Source: Thermofilaceae archaeon (GTDB lineage: Archaea; Thermoproteota; Thermoprotei; Thermofilales; Thermofilaceae). From it: a DNA stretch of 34,812 nt. Numbering within the stretch: position 1 is the stretch's first letter; every line of letters begins with the position of its first letter. The stretch covers positions 1-34,812 of the forward strand of contig JALSNQ010000012.1 in NCBI GenBank assembly GCA_026986905.1, written 5' to 3'. Shown here one piece after another: positions 1 to 7,654 of this stretch. The notes under the pieces were generated by a model that saw only the letters and a program-made list of their open reading frames with translations, searched no databases and was not told where the DNA came from. A program made the translations under genes and the position numbers.

Positions 1-429
1 ATACGGCTTACCGCAAGCCACGAGCACCCTGGGGGAGAAGGCGTCGAGCCCTACCCCCAGGTAGTCCACTAGGCTCCGCGCCTCTTTAAGCTCTTCCGGA
101 CTGACGGGCTGCGTTGCGACTCGTACGCTAAGCCCCCTCTCTCTGAGATACGCTGCAGCCTCCAGTGCTTCACGCCAGTAGTCCGGCTTTATAATAGTCT
201 GTATGCACGCCGCCTTGTATCGGCCCACGAGCTTCTCGAGATCCCTGGCTGATACTCTGGGCCACTCTACGCGGCCGAGCCTCCCAGCCCTGCGGTTGAG
301 CCTCGACAGTACACAGAACTTGCAGCTTGCAGCGCAGAAGCCGTCCTGGAGGAGGTAGAGTATGTGGGGCGGCTCCAGGCTCGGCGGCCCCAGGGAGCCC
401 TGCGATGCCCTGAGCGGAGGGGGGTGCAC
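1..429 (-). CDS. Radical SAM protein, possible LipS1/LipS2-type lipoyl synthase (partial)
   Basis: The 5' part of a gene that runs off the left edge of the window; 143 codons are visible. Near residue 35 it has CAASCKFC, the CxxxCxxC [4Fe-4S] motif of radical SAM enzymes, preceded by the hydrophobic strand ILYLLQDGF. Later segments (IQTIIKPDYW, VATQPVSPEE, YLGVGLDAFSPEVL) fit the alternating beta/alpha pattern of a SAM barrel of the biotin synthase/lipoyl synthase type. I chose the GTG at 429 because the frame carries straight into the motif; it is uncertain. The gene is divergent from a lipoate-protein ligase with only 32 bp between them, so the two may share a promoter region. From family knowledge, archaea with LplA often use the two-component lipoyl synthase LipS1/LipS2 rather than LipA. 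That this is one of those subunits is inference; a biotin synthase-like enzyme of another pathway remains possible. Confidence 0.7.
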   Translation of the reverse strand, partial: MHPPPLRASQGSLGPPSLEPPHILYLLQDGFCAASCKFCVLSRLNRRAGRLGRVEWPRVSARDLEKLVGRYKAACIQTIIKPDYWREALEAAAYLRERGLSVRVATQPVSPEELKEARSLVDYLGVGLDAFSPRVLVACGKPY

Positions 430-434
430 GGTAA

Positions 435-441
435 GATTATA
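435..441 (+). promoter_or_regulatory. Probable TATA box of the lipoate ligase gene
   Basis: The AT-rich element gattata lies about 25 nt before the ATG at 462, the spacing expected for a leaderless archaeal transcript. No Shine-Dalgarno sequence precedes the ATG, which fits. Confidence 0.4.
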
Positions 442-461
442 GGTGCACGCCTTGATATATT

Positions 462-1187
462 ATGGTGTTGAGGCTACGCCTGATATACGACGGCTTCAGG
501 CGCGCCGTATGGAATATGGCGCTCGACGAGGCGCTGCTCAGCTCATGCGTTGAGCGGGGAGAGGCGGCGCTGAGAATATACGGGTTCTCCCCCAGCGCCG
601 TGACCCTCGGCAGGTTCAGGCCCCTCAGCGACGTGGATCTAGACTATGCTTCACGTATAGGCGTGGAGGTGGTCAGACGCCCCACCGGGGGTGGAACAGT
701 CTTCCACGACGAGGCGGGAGAGGTAACCTATAGCCTCGTAGCCCCAGAAGACTGGGTGGGCCCCCCGTTGGAGGCGTATAGGAGGATATGTGGCGGCATA
801 GTAGCCGCTGCCGAGGCATTGGGTGTTGAGGCGGTGTACAAGGCGCCGAACGACGTGCTGGCGCGCGGCGGGAAGTTCTCTGGTAGCGCCCAGCTAAGGA
901 GGGGTGGATGCGTGCTCCAGCACGGCACGTTCATGTATGCTACTAGGCTTGGTCTCGCAAGGAGACTCCTGAGGAAGTGGGGCCGCGTAACAACGCTTGA
1001 GGCTGCCGCTGGGAGGAGGATAGGCTTCTACGCGGCGGCCGCCGCGCTGGTCGAAGGGATAACCGGGAGCCTCGGCGCCGAGGCCTTTAGGGACGGGTTT
1101 AGGCTTGAGGAGATAGAAGCTGCTGGACGCATAGTTGAACGCTACTTCAGGGACGGGTTCTCCATAGTACCGGGGAAACCTGTTTAA
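462..1187 (+). CDS. lplA: Lipoate-protein ligase A family, N-terminal (catalytic) domain
   Basis: Activates lipoate (or octanoate) with ATP and transfers it to the lysine of lipoyl domains. Visible motifs: WNMALDEALL at residues 17-26, RRPTGGGTVFHD at 72-83 (the lipoyl-AMP binding loop of the family), and NDV...GGKFSGSA at 130-142 with the expected catalytic lysine at 138, followed by QHGTF. At 241 aa it matches the catalytic domain only; the C-terminal accessory domain (LplB in Thermoplasma) is not fused and is not seen next door. Archaeal LplA typically needs LplB, so LplB is probably encoded elsewhere, or this protein is a LipM/octanoyltransferase-like variant. It is divergent from the radical SAM gene, which supports a lipoate role for both. 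The ATG at 462 follows a TATA-like element by about 25 nt. Confidence 0.88.
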   Translation: MVLRLRLIYDGFRRAVWNMALDEALLSSCVERGEAALRIYGFSPSAVTLGRFRPLSDVDLDYASRIGVEVVRRPTGGGTVFHDEAGEVTYSLVAPEDWVGPPLEAYRRICGGIVAAAEALGVEAVYKAPNDVLARGGKFSGSAQLRRGGCVLQHGTFMYATRLGLARRLLRKWGRVTTLEAAAGRRIGFYAAAAALVEGITGSLGAEAFRDGFRLEEIEAAGRIVERYFRDGFSIVPGKPV

Positions 1188-1216
1188 CCCGCCGGGCCTC
1201 TCCTAAAGGGGAGAGC

Positions 1217-2557
1217 ATGGCAAGAAGAACCTACGCCGTAATAGGCGGAGGACCTGCCGGCATGACAGCGGCGTCGAGGATCAAGAGGCTCCACCCAGAG
1301 TCCAGGGTTGTGGTCGTCGAGCGGAGCAGGTATGTGAGCTATGCCGCATGCGGGATACCGTACTACCTCGGCGGGCTCGTGGAGAGCCTCGACAAGCTCA
1401 TCCACTACCCGGTCAGCGTTTTTAGGGAGAAGAGGGGGATAGAGGTATACACTGAGACGGAGGCCGTGGCCTTAGAGCCCGGGAGGCTCGTCGCCCGGGG
1501 ACCGGACGGAGAGTTCACAGTGGAGTGGGACATGCTGCTCGTGGCGACCGGCGCCCGCCCAGTTAAGCCCCCGATACCGGGTGTCGAGCTGGATGGGATA
1601 GCCACCCTGCGTATACTGGAGGACGCTGAGAGGGCTAGGCGCCTGCTGGAGGGGGCTAGGCGTGTCGCCGTCGTGGGTGGCGGCTATATAGGCGTCGAGG
1701 TGGCGGAGAACCTCAAGGCGCGGGGGCTTGATGTTGTATTATTCGAGATGCTCCCCCACGTGATGCCGACGCTGGACGGGGACATGGCCTCCCATATAGA
1801 GGAGGAGATGCGGCGCAACGGCGTCGAACTGCACACAGGCGAGCCCGTGAGAGAGTTCGTGGGCGACGGGTCGGGTAGGGTCAGGAGGGTCGTGACCGAC
1901 AAGGGGGTGTACGACGTGGACGCCGTGATACTCGCTGTGGGCGTGAGGCCTGACACCAGGCTTGCCGAGATGCTGGGCCTAGAGCTAGGTGTACGCGGCG
2001 CGGTTAAGGTCGACTCGAGGCTTAGAACCAGCATGGAGGGGGTTTACGCGGCAGGCGACGTGGCGGAGACCTTCAACAGGGTTACCGGGAAGCCGGACTG
2101 GATACCGCTGGCGCCTACGGCGAACAAGATGGGATACGTGGCTGGGACTAACATGGCAGGCGGGGACATAGAGTTCCCCGGCGTCGTGGGAACCGCGGTG
2201 ACGAAGGTCTTCGGCCTGGAGATAGGGAGGACGGGGCTCTCAGAGGAGCAGGCGAGAAAGGCCGGGTTTAACCCCCTGGGCGTCCACATATCGGCGAAGA
2301 CTAGGCCAGGGTATTATCCGGGCGGCGGCGTACTCAGGCTGAAGCTCGTCGCCGACATCGACAGCGGGAGGCTCCTAGGCGTACAGGCCGTGGGCGTCGA
2401 GGTTCTGCCGAGGATAGACGCGGCGGCCGCGCTACTCTACCACGGCGCGAGTGTAAAAGACGTGTTCTTCACGGATCTGGCGTATGCGCCTCCATTTGCG
2501 CCTGCGTGGGACCCCCTCGTGATAGCCGCCAGGGTTGCTATGCGGAGGCTCCGCTAG
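1217..2557 (+). CDS. cdr: CoA-disulfide reductase / NADH oxidase-type flavoprotein
   Basis: A 446-aa FAD-dependent pyridine nucleotide-disulfide oxidoreductase. The N-terminal FAD-binding Rossmann motif is VIGGGPAGMTAAS (residues 8-20). A single redox cysteine sits in SYAACGIPYY (Cys45), the hallmark of the CoADR/Nox subgroup. A second, NAD(P)H-binding, Rossmann motif is VAVVGGGYIGVE near 150, and the second FAD motif is GVYAAGDVAE near 277. The C-terminal dimerisation domain ends with YAPPFAPAWDPL, typical of CoADR. In anaerobic hyperthermophiles such enzymes reduce CoA disulfide, oxygen or elemental sulfur/polysulfide with NAD(P)H, and which of these applies cannot be read from sequence. 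The ATG at 1217 follows a good ribosome site (ggggagagc). It lies 29 bp after lplA on the same strand. Its last 20 bp overlap the convergent gene at 2538-3080. Confidence 0.9.
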   Translation: MARRTYAVIGGGPAGMTAASRIKRLHPESRVVVVERSRYVSYAACGIPYYLGGLVESLDKLIHYPVSVFREKRGIEVYTETEAVALEPGRLVARGPDGEFTVEWDMLLVATGARPVKPPIPGVELDGIATLRILEDAERARRLLEGARRVAVVGGGYIGVEVAENLKARGLDVVLFEMLPHVMPTLDGDMASHIEEEMRRNGVELHTGEPVREFVGDGSGRVRRVVTDKGVYDVDAVILAVGVRPDTRLAEMLGLELGVRGAVKVDSRLRTSMEGVYAAGDVAETFNRVTGKPDWIPLAPTANKMGYVAGTNMAGGDIEFPGVVGTAVTKVFGLEIGRTGLSEEQARKAGFNPLGVHISAKTRPGYYPGGGVLRLKLVADIDSGRLLGVQAVGVEVLPRIDAAAALLYHGASVKDVFFTDLAYAPPFAPAWDPLVIAARVAMRRLR

Positions 2558-3080
2558 GCCTCCCCCTTTTTCTTCTGTCCACGTAGAGGCCCTTCTCGTT
2601 CATGTAGACGTGTACGCCGACGGAGGCCGCTGCTAGGCCAACTATCGCCGCGGCCGCGCTGGCTATGCTGAGCGTGGCAGTGTACGCCGGGTCGAAGGTG
2701 GTATAGTATAGCCTCACCTCGACTCCCCGGCATTCGGTGCAGTTAGCCACGGCGTAGCTGGGCCTGTGGTCTAGCAGCACGCTACCCTTCTCTACGCCGC
2801 CCATCTTCAGGGTCTTCCCGCCAACGCTCCTGCCCTCTCCGTCGTAGAAGGTTAGGGTTATGTTTCCACTCCTACCCGTGGAGTTTATGAAGTAGTACAC
2901 CCTCTCGTGGCTGCCCTCTATGGCTAGGCGCAGCGTGCCCGTCGGCCCCAGCGTGCCCGAGGCTCCCGTGCTCGGCGCCATGAGGCTTAGAGAGTAGAAG
3001 CTTAGCAGGAAGCCTACCATGAGGAGGGTGAAGCCGGTAAAAAGCGCTATCTTTGCCCTCCTGAGCCTGCCGCTAGACAT
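2538..3080 (-). CDS. Two-helix membrane protein with extracytoplasmic domain, last gene of the importer operon
   Basis: A 180-aa protein I do not recognise. Residues about 11-34 form a membrane helix, followed by a polar, beta-rich, probably extracytoplasmic segment (about 35-130) with possible N-glycosylation sequons (NST, NIT, NCT) and two cysteines four apart (NCTECRG). A second helix lies at about 132-155, and the tail is basic (RRKRGRPSG). The ATG at 3080 overlaps the end of the preceding ATPase gene by 8 bp, so it is probably translationally coupled and belongs to the ABC importer operon. A role in anchoring or assisting the transporter is inference only. Its 3' end overlaps cdr convergently by 20 bp, which places any terminator inside cdr. 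Confidence 0.75.
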   Translation of the reverse strand: MSSGRLRRAKIALFTGFTLLMVGFLLSFYSLSLMAPSTGASGTLGPTGTLRLAIEGSHERVYYFINSTGRSGNITLTFYDGEGRSVGGKTLKMGGVEKGSVLLDHRPSYAVANCTECRGVEVRLYYTTFDPAYTATLSIASAAAAIVGLAAASVGVHVYMNEKGLYVDRRKRGRPSGASA

Positions 3081-4056
3081 AGAGCCAACACTTTACGAAG
3101 TGATTGTGCTCGACCTCTATCTCCGGGGGCTCCTCCTTCCTGCACCTCTCCATTACCCGGCTGCAGCGGGGAGCGAAGCGGCAGCCCGGCGGCGGGTTTA
3201 TGAGACCTGGGGGCTCGCCCGGCGGTACCTCGCGGAACCTCTTCCTGTTCTCCGGGTCCGGGTCTGGTATGGCTGCCAGCAGGGCCTTAGTGTAGGGGTG
3301 GAGCGGGTTCCTTATGACCCTCTGGGTGGGGCCGCGCTCCACTATGTGGCCGGCGTACATTATGTAGATCCACTCGCTGAAGTACCTCGTGGTCGAGAGG
3401 TCGTGGGTGATGTAGATGAAGGTGATGTTCCTCCTCTGCTGCATCTCTCTCATGAGGTTCAGTATCTCCACCCTGACGGAGGCGTCGAGCATGGAGACAG
3501 GTTCGTCCGCGACGACGAGGCTGGGGCCGAGTATCAGGGCCCTAGCTATAGCGACCCTCTGCAGCTGGCCGCCGCTGAGCATGTGGGGGTACTTTGGCGC
3601 AAAGTCCTCGACCGGCGTGAGCCTGACCTCTTCAAGAGCCCGGTAGATCATCTCCTCGCGCTCCTTCTTGTCGCCCACCTTGTGGACTATGAGGGGCTCC
3701 TCGAGGATCCTATATATGGTCATGAAGCTAGGCATGGCGCCGAAGGGATCCTGCTGCACCAGCGCCGTCTCGCGGCGGTACCACATCATCTTCTTCTTAT
3801 CCTTGAGGTGCGTCACGTCCTCTCCCTTGAAGATTATCTGGCCGTCAGTGGGCTCGTGCAGGAGCAGCACAGTCTTGCCGAGAGTGGTCTTCCCGCTACC
3901 CGACTCTCCGACGAGGCTCACGGCCTCGCCCGGCCTAAGGGCGAAGCTCACGCCGTCTACCGCCTTTAGCCAGAGGGGCTTCGAGAAGAAGCCCCTCCTG
4001 ACCTCGAACCACTTCCTGAGGTTCTTAACCTCCAACAGGTACCCGTCGCTCGACAC
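3073..4056 (-). CDS. Oligopeptide/dipeptide-type ABC importer ATPase (OppF/DppF-like), importer 1
   Basis: One of the two nucleotide-binding subunits of importer 1. Counting from an alternative GTG at 4065, the Walker A is GESGSGKT at 53-60, the signature is LSGGQ at 163-167, the Walker B is LVVADE at 183-188 and the switch histidine is 221 (ITHDLS). The C-terminal extension is the oligopeptide/dipeptide (oligo_HPY) type, with [11 protein letters not shown] plus two further cysteines (ERC, VKCWLYV). This four-cysteine set is associated with an Fe-S cluster in some OppD/DppD proteins. The Walker B region reads ADEPVSMLDAS, slightly unlike the usual [10 protein letters not shown] prefer the GTG at 4056, which has GAGGTG 6 nt upstream; GTG at 4065 overlaps that site. 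The gene starts 10 nt after the OppD-like gene. Confidence 0.92.
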   Translation of the reverse strand: MSSDGYLLEVKNLRKWFEVRRGFFSKPLWLKAVDGVSFALRPGEAVSLVGESGSGKTTLGKTVLLLHEPTDGQIIFKGEDVTHLKDKKKMMWYRRETALVQQDPFGAMPSFMTIYRILEEPLIVHKVGDKKEREEMIYRALEEVRLTPVEDFAPKYPHMLSGGQLQRVAIARALILGPSLVVADEPVSMLDASVRVEILNLMREMQQRRNITFIYITHDLSTTRYFSEWIYIMYAGHIVERGPTQRVIRNPLHPYTKALLAAIPDPDPENRKRFREVPPGEPPGLINPPPGCRFAPRCSRVMERCRKEEPPEIEVEHNHFVKCWLYV

Positions 4057-4066
4057 ATCTACCACC

Positions 4067-5020
4067 TCACGCGTACAGCCAACATTTCACGTAGTGCCTC
4101 TCCTTAACCTCCACCTCGGGGGGCTCCTCCTCGCGGCACTTGGGCATAGCCTTGTCGCAGCGCGGGTGGAAGCGGCAGCCCGGCGGCGGGGTCAGGAGGC
4201 TGGGCGGCGCGCCAGGTATGAATTCGAGCTTCTTCTCGCTCCTGAGCGTGGGGACGCTCGCCATGAGCTTCTCGGAGTAGGGGTGCTTCGGGTTAGTGTA
4301 GAACTCGTCGGCGTCCGTGAACTCGACTATCTGGCCGGCGTACATGACGGCGACGCGGTCGGCTAGCTCGCTGCTAAGGGCTATGTCGTGCGTGATGAAT
4401 ATGAAGCTGAGCTGGTACTCCCTCTTGATCTTCTTCAGCAGGTTCATTATGTTCGCCTGCGTGATGACGTCGAGGGCGCTCGTGGGCTCGTCCAGTATGA
4501 CGAGCTTGGGGTTCGTTATGAGAGCCATCGCTATCACGGCGCGCTGCCTCATGCCGCCGCTGAGCTCGAAGGGGTAGCGGTCGGCGAAGCTCTCATGCAC
4601 ACCGACCATCCTCAGCGCCTTACGCGCCCTCGCGAGGGCCTCCTCCTTCGGCACGCCCTCGTGTATCATGAGCGGCTCGGCTATCTGGAAGCCGACCTTT
4701 AGGACGGGGTTGAGGGCGTTCTGCGCCCCCTGGAACACCATGGAGATCTGCCTCCACCTCACCTCGCGGCGGTACTCTTCGTCGCTCATCTCCATGATGT
4801 TCTTCCCGTCAAGCCTTATCACGCCGTCATAGGTGTGAACGTTCCTTGGCAGCAGCCTCGCGATGGCCTTCGCCATGGAGCTCTTGCCGCAGCCGGACTC
4901 GCCCACTATGGCGAGCGTCTCGCCCTTCTCGAGGGTAAAGCTCACCCTGTCGACGGCCTTCACGACGCCCTTCCTTGTCGCGTAGTAGAGCCTGAGGTTT
5001 TCAACCTCCAACATGGCCAT
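4067..5020 (-). CDS. Oligopeptide/dipeptide-type ABC importer ATPase (OppD/DppD-like), importer 1
   Basis: Second nucleotide-binding subunit of importer 1. It has Walker [11 protein letters not shown]-loop [10 protein letters not shown], signature LSGGMRQR, Walker [14 protein letters not shown] and switch ITHDIALS. The C-terminal domain again carries [11 protein letters not shown], a later C in MPKC and a final VKCWLYA, the four-cysteine pattern of this family. The ATG at 5020 is preferred over the GTG at 5029 because GGTGA lies 5 nt before it. It sits 13 nt after the stop of the DppC-like permease and is followed at once by the OppF-like gene. The two ATPases form a heterodimer under the permeases at the cytoplasmic face. 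Confidence 0.92.
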   Translation of the reverse strand: MAMLEVENLRLYYATRKGVVKAVDRVSFTLEKGETLAIVGESGCGKSSMAKAIARLLPRNVHTYDGVIRLDGKNIMEMSDEEYRREVRWRQISMVFQGAQNALNPVLKVGFQIAEPLMIHEGVPKEEALARARKALRMVGVHESFADRYPFELSGGMRQRAVIAMALITNPKLVILDEPTSALDVITQANIMNLLKKIKREYQLSFIFITHDIALSSELADRVAVMYAGQIVEFTDADEFYTNPKHPYSEKLMASVPTLRSEKKLEFIPGAPPSLLTPPPGCRFHPRCDKAMPKCREEEPPEVEVKERHYVKCWLYA

Positions 5021-5033
5021 ACAGCTCACCCAC

Positions 5034-6464
5034 TTACATCTCCCTGAGCCTCGGGTTCACTATCTTGTCCAGGGCGAACCCGAGCATGGCGAACGCGAGG
5101 GCTGTGACTATCAGCATGAATGAGGGCTCGAGTATCCAGTAGTAGTAGCCCTTGTAGAGGGCGCCGTTGTTGTAGGCGTCGTTTATTATCTTGCCCCACG
5201 TCGGCAGGTAGGGGTCCCCGAGGCCGAGGAGGCTGAGCGCGGCTTCGAGGAAGACGAAGCCGGGCACCGATCCTATGAGGCCGGGCACGAGCGGCGGCAG
5301 GATCTTAGGTATGATGTAGAACGTTATTATCCTCGCGTCGCTTGCGCCATAGGCCTTGGCGGCCTCCACGTACGGGTACTCCTTTATCTGCATCACCAGC
5401 GCCCTCGTGCTCTTGATCCCGGCGCCGAAGATGCTGAGCACAATGACGACGGCGAGTATGGTCCATATGTCGAGCTTGTAGAATGCGGCCATCATGATGA
5501 GGAATGGGAGGAAGGGTATGATCATGTAGATCTCCGTTATCCTCTGGATAATGCTGTCTATTATCCCGGCGTACCAGCCGCTTATAGTGGCTATGAAGAG
5601 CTGTATAATGGAGATGGCGAGGCTCGCTGTGAGGCCGAAGGCTATAGCGACCGGCGTTCCCCAGAGGAGAGCTATAATTAGCGGCCTCCTCAGGTGATCC
5701 GTACCGGCTATGCCGTACACGGTGCCATAGACTACGAGCTTAAGGTCTACGTCGTCCCCCTTGTTGTAGGTCGTCGCGTCAACGACGAGCTTGTAGGCGC
5801 CCTTCTCCACGTCCACCTTCCCCTGGGCCATGGCCGGCGTTATCTTGCCGAAGAGTATCTGCTGCGTCGTGACCGTCTTGTAGGGGGTTATTCCCTTCTC
5901 CTTCTGGAGCCACATGACGAGGTTATTGTAAATCTGCTGGTCGACCGAGACGTAGAGTATCTGGTTGGGGTCGCGCATGGTCATCTCCGTGACAGGTATC
6001 CTTGTCCCGTCGGGCTTTATCCAGTATATCTTCACGAGCGGAGTGTTCTTGCTCGCGTTGAACTTTGCCCTGAAGAATATGTTCACCTCGCTGGGAAAGT
6101 CGTCGTAGGGGTAGTTGAAGCTCATCTCTATGTGTATCTTCTTGATGCTCGTCCCGGGAAGCGGCGCCTCGGCCTTCACTATGCCGAAGCTCTTCTCCCA
6201 GCTCGCCACTTTAAACGTCTTGGGCAGGTTCTTGTGGACGAAGAAGGCCATCCACTCCGGCGCCGCGTTCCTCGGGTTCTCTATCCACATGTTGTTCTCC
6301 CCCCTCCACATGGCTATGGCCTTCTGGGGCGGGATCGTGACGACGGTGTAGACGCTGAGGCCTATCAGAAGCGCCAGTATCACTATGCTAGCTATACCCG
6401 ACTTGTATGAGAGCAGTTCCCTGAGTATTCCTTTAAGGCTGTACTCCATCCCAACTTCGCTCAC
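5034..6464 (-). CDS. DppC/OppC-like ABC permease with a large extracytoplasmic insertion, importer 1
   Basis: A membrane permease subunit of importer 1. One helix (about residues 25-47) is followed by roughly 200 mostly polar, beta-rich residues, then the family motif GTDHLRRPLIIALLWGTPVA and five further helices. The cytoplasmic coupling motif is EAAKAYGASDARIITFYIIP. The C-terminal half contains LEAALSLLGLGDPYLPTWG, diagnostic for DppC. Ordinary DppC proteins are about 300 aa; this one is about 476, and the excess is the loop between helix 1 and the GTD motif (about residues 50-255). The usual GTDxxGRD reads GTDHLRR. I chose the GTG at 6464, which has GAGGTG 6 nt upstream; GTG 6473 and ATG 6449 are alternatives. 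The gene follows the DppB-like gene by 12 nt. Confidence 0.9.
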   Translation of the reverse strand: MSEVGMEYSLKGILRELLSYKSGIASIVILALLIGLSVYTVVTIPPQKAIAMWRGENNMWIENPRNAAPEWMAFFVHKNLPKTFKVASWEKSFGIVKAEAPLPGTSIKKIHIEMSFNYPYDDFPSEVNIFFRAKFNASKNTPLVKIYWIKPDGTRIPVTEMTMRDPNQILYVSVDQQIYNNLVMWLQKEKGITPYKTVTTQQILFGKITPAMAQGKVDVEKGAYKLVVDATTYNKGDDVDLKLVVYGTVYGIAGTDHLRRPLIIALLWGTPVAIAFGLTASLAISIIQLFIATISGWYAGIIDSIIQRITEIYMIIPFLPFLIMMAAFYKLDIWTILAVVIVLSIFGAGIKSTRALVMQIKEYPYVEAAKAYGASDARIITFYIIPKILPPLVPGLIGSVPGFVFLEAALSLLGLGDPYLPTWGKIINDAYNNGALYKGYYYWILEPSFMLIVTALAFAMLGFALDKIVNPRLREM

Positions 6465-6476
6465 ACATACCACCTC

Positions 6477-7535
6477 TTACTGGAGCTTTATCCTCGGGTC
6501 AACGAGGCCGTACACTATGTCGAGCAGGAACACCGTCACCGCGAGGAGGTAGGCGTAGATCACCGTGACGCCGACTATGACCGGTGTGTCGAAGTTCTGG
6601 ATAGCCGTCCACGTGACCAGGCCCAGGCCGGGCCAGTTGAAGACGGTCTCGGTGATTATGGCGCCGCTCCACGAGCCTATGAGGCCGAGCGCGAAGTTGG
6701 TGATTATCGGCGGCAGGGAGGGGCGGAGGATGTAGCGGCGCTCTATGAGCCTACCCGGGAGCCCCTTGGCCCTTGCGGCCTCCACGTAGTCCTCGGTTGA
6801 GAATATGAGGAAGAACGTCCTGGTGCCGTAGATGCCGAGGAAGAAGCCTGAGATAATCCAGGATGCGAGGGGGAGTATCATGTGCTTCAGCACGCTGAGC
6901 GCGTAGGCGACGGGGTCGGTGGGGGGCGGCACGTCTACGAGGCCGCCGTAAGGGAGGACGTGGAGCCACGAGGCGAATATCAGTATTAGGAAGATGCCGT
7001 AGAACCAGCCGGGGATCGTCGAGGTGGGCGCGAGCGCTATGACTATCTTGTCGAAGAGGCTGCCGTAGTTCCTGGAGAGGTAGAGGCCCAGGAAGAGGTG
7101 TATGAAGAAGTTTATAACCATCGCCGTGGTGAATAGCAGAACCGTCGCCGGCAGCCTCTCAAGTATAATGTTCCTGACAAGCTTGGAGCCGCTGTCACTC
7201 GTCATGTATAGGGCTCTCCCAAGGTTCAAGGTTATGGCGTCTTTGAGGTAGATCAGGCTTCTCTGGAAGAACGGCTTGTCGAGGCCCAGCCTCTTGATCT
7301 CCTGCTCGTACTTCGCCTTTATTATCTTCTCCTGCTCCGAGCCCGGGAGGTTCTTGTACTGGGGGTCACGCTTGACCTGCTGTGCTATCTGGAGGTAGAG
7401 ATCGCCTTTGACGAACTCGTCTATTTTGCCCCCCATGTTGGCTACGATTATGGTGATGTATATCGCGACCACGACGACCAGGAAGAGTACTATACCCCTC
7501 CTGGCCGTATATCTCACAAAGCCCTTGAAGGACAT
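6477..7535 (-). CDS. DppB/OppB-like ABC permease, importer 1
   Basis: A 352-aa permease subunit. The first helix is at about residues 12-33. A charged loop of about 60 residues (KIDEFVKGDLY... to KPFFQRS) follows, longer than the family's usual extracytoplasmic loop, then LNLGRALYMTSDSGSKLVRN and the permease core. The coupling segment is YVEAARAKGLPGRLIERRYILRPSL and the core ends with TETVFNWPGLG, typical of DppB. The C-terminus VYGLVDPRIKLQ is the family's (YxxxDPRI). The ATG at 7535 has a ggggtt ribosome site. A TATA-like element at 7584-7591 suggests the permease/ATPase genes also have their own promoter besides read-through from the binding-protein gene. Confidence 0.92.
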   Translation of the reverse strand: MSFKGFVRYTARRGIVLFLVVVVAIYITIIVANMGGKIDEFVKGDLYLQIAQQVKRDPQYKNLPGSEQEKIIKAKYEQEIKRLGLDKPFFQRSLIYLKDAITLNLGRALYMTSDSGSKLVRNIILERLPATVLLFTTAMVINFFIHLFLGLYLSRNYGSLFDKIVIALAPTSTIPGWFYGIFLILIFASWLHVLPYGGLVDVPPPTDPVAYALSVLKHMILPLASWIISGFFLGIYGTRTFFLIFSTEDYVEAARAKGLPGRLIERRYILRPSLPPIITNFALGLIGSWSGAIITETVFNWPGLGLVTWTAIQNFDTPVIVGVTVIYAYLLAVTVFLLDIVYGLVDPRIKLQ

Positions 7536-7583
7536 ATCAACCCCGCGTTTCAGCGTTAGGTGTGAAAAGAAATCTTTACAGGA

Positions 7584-7591
7584 TATTTAAA
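7584..7591 (-). promoter_or_regulatory. Probable internal TATA box before the importer 1 permease genes
   Basis: On the minus strand tttaaata lies about 50 nt before the DppB start, inside an AT-rich 119-bp gap that also holds the T-rich end of the binding-protein transcript. Separate expression of an abundant binding protein and less abundant membrane parts would explain the arrangement. Confidence 0.4.
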
Positions 7592-7624
7592 CGAATATCT
7601 CAAGCCAAGCTTACATAGACAAAT

Positions 7625-7651
7625 GTAAAAATAACTTGGTTTTGGAAAAAA
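7625..7651 (-). terminator. T-rich transcription terminator after binding protein 1
   Basis: Directly after the stop of the binding-protein gene the minus strand reads attttttcc and, a few bases on, gttattttt. Consecutive T runs without a hairpin are the usual archaeal terminator form. Probably partial, since the permease genes follow on the same strand. Confidence 0.5.
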
Positions 7652-7654
7652 TGT

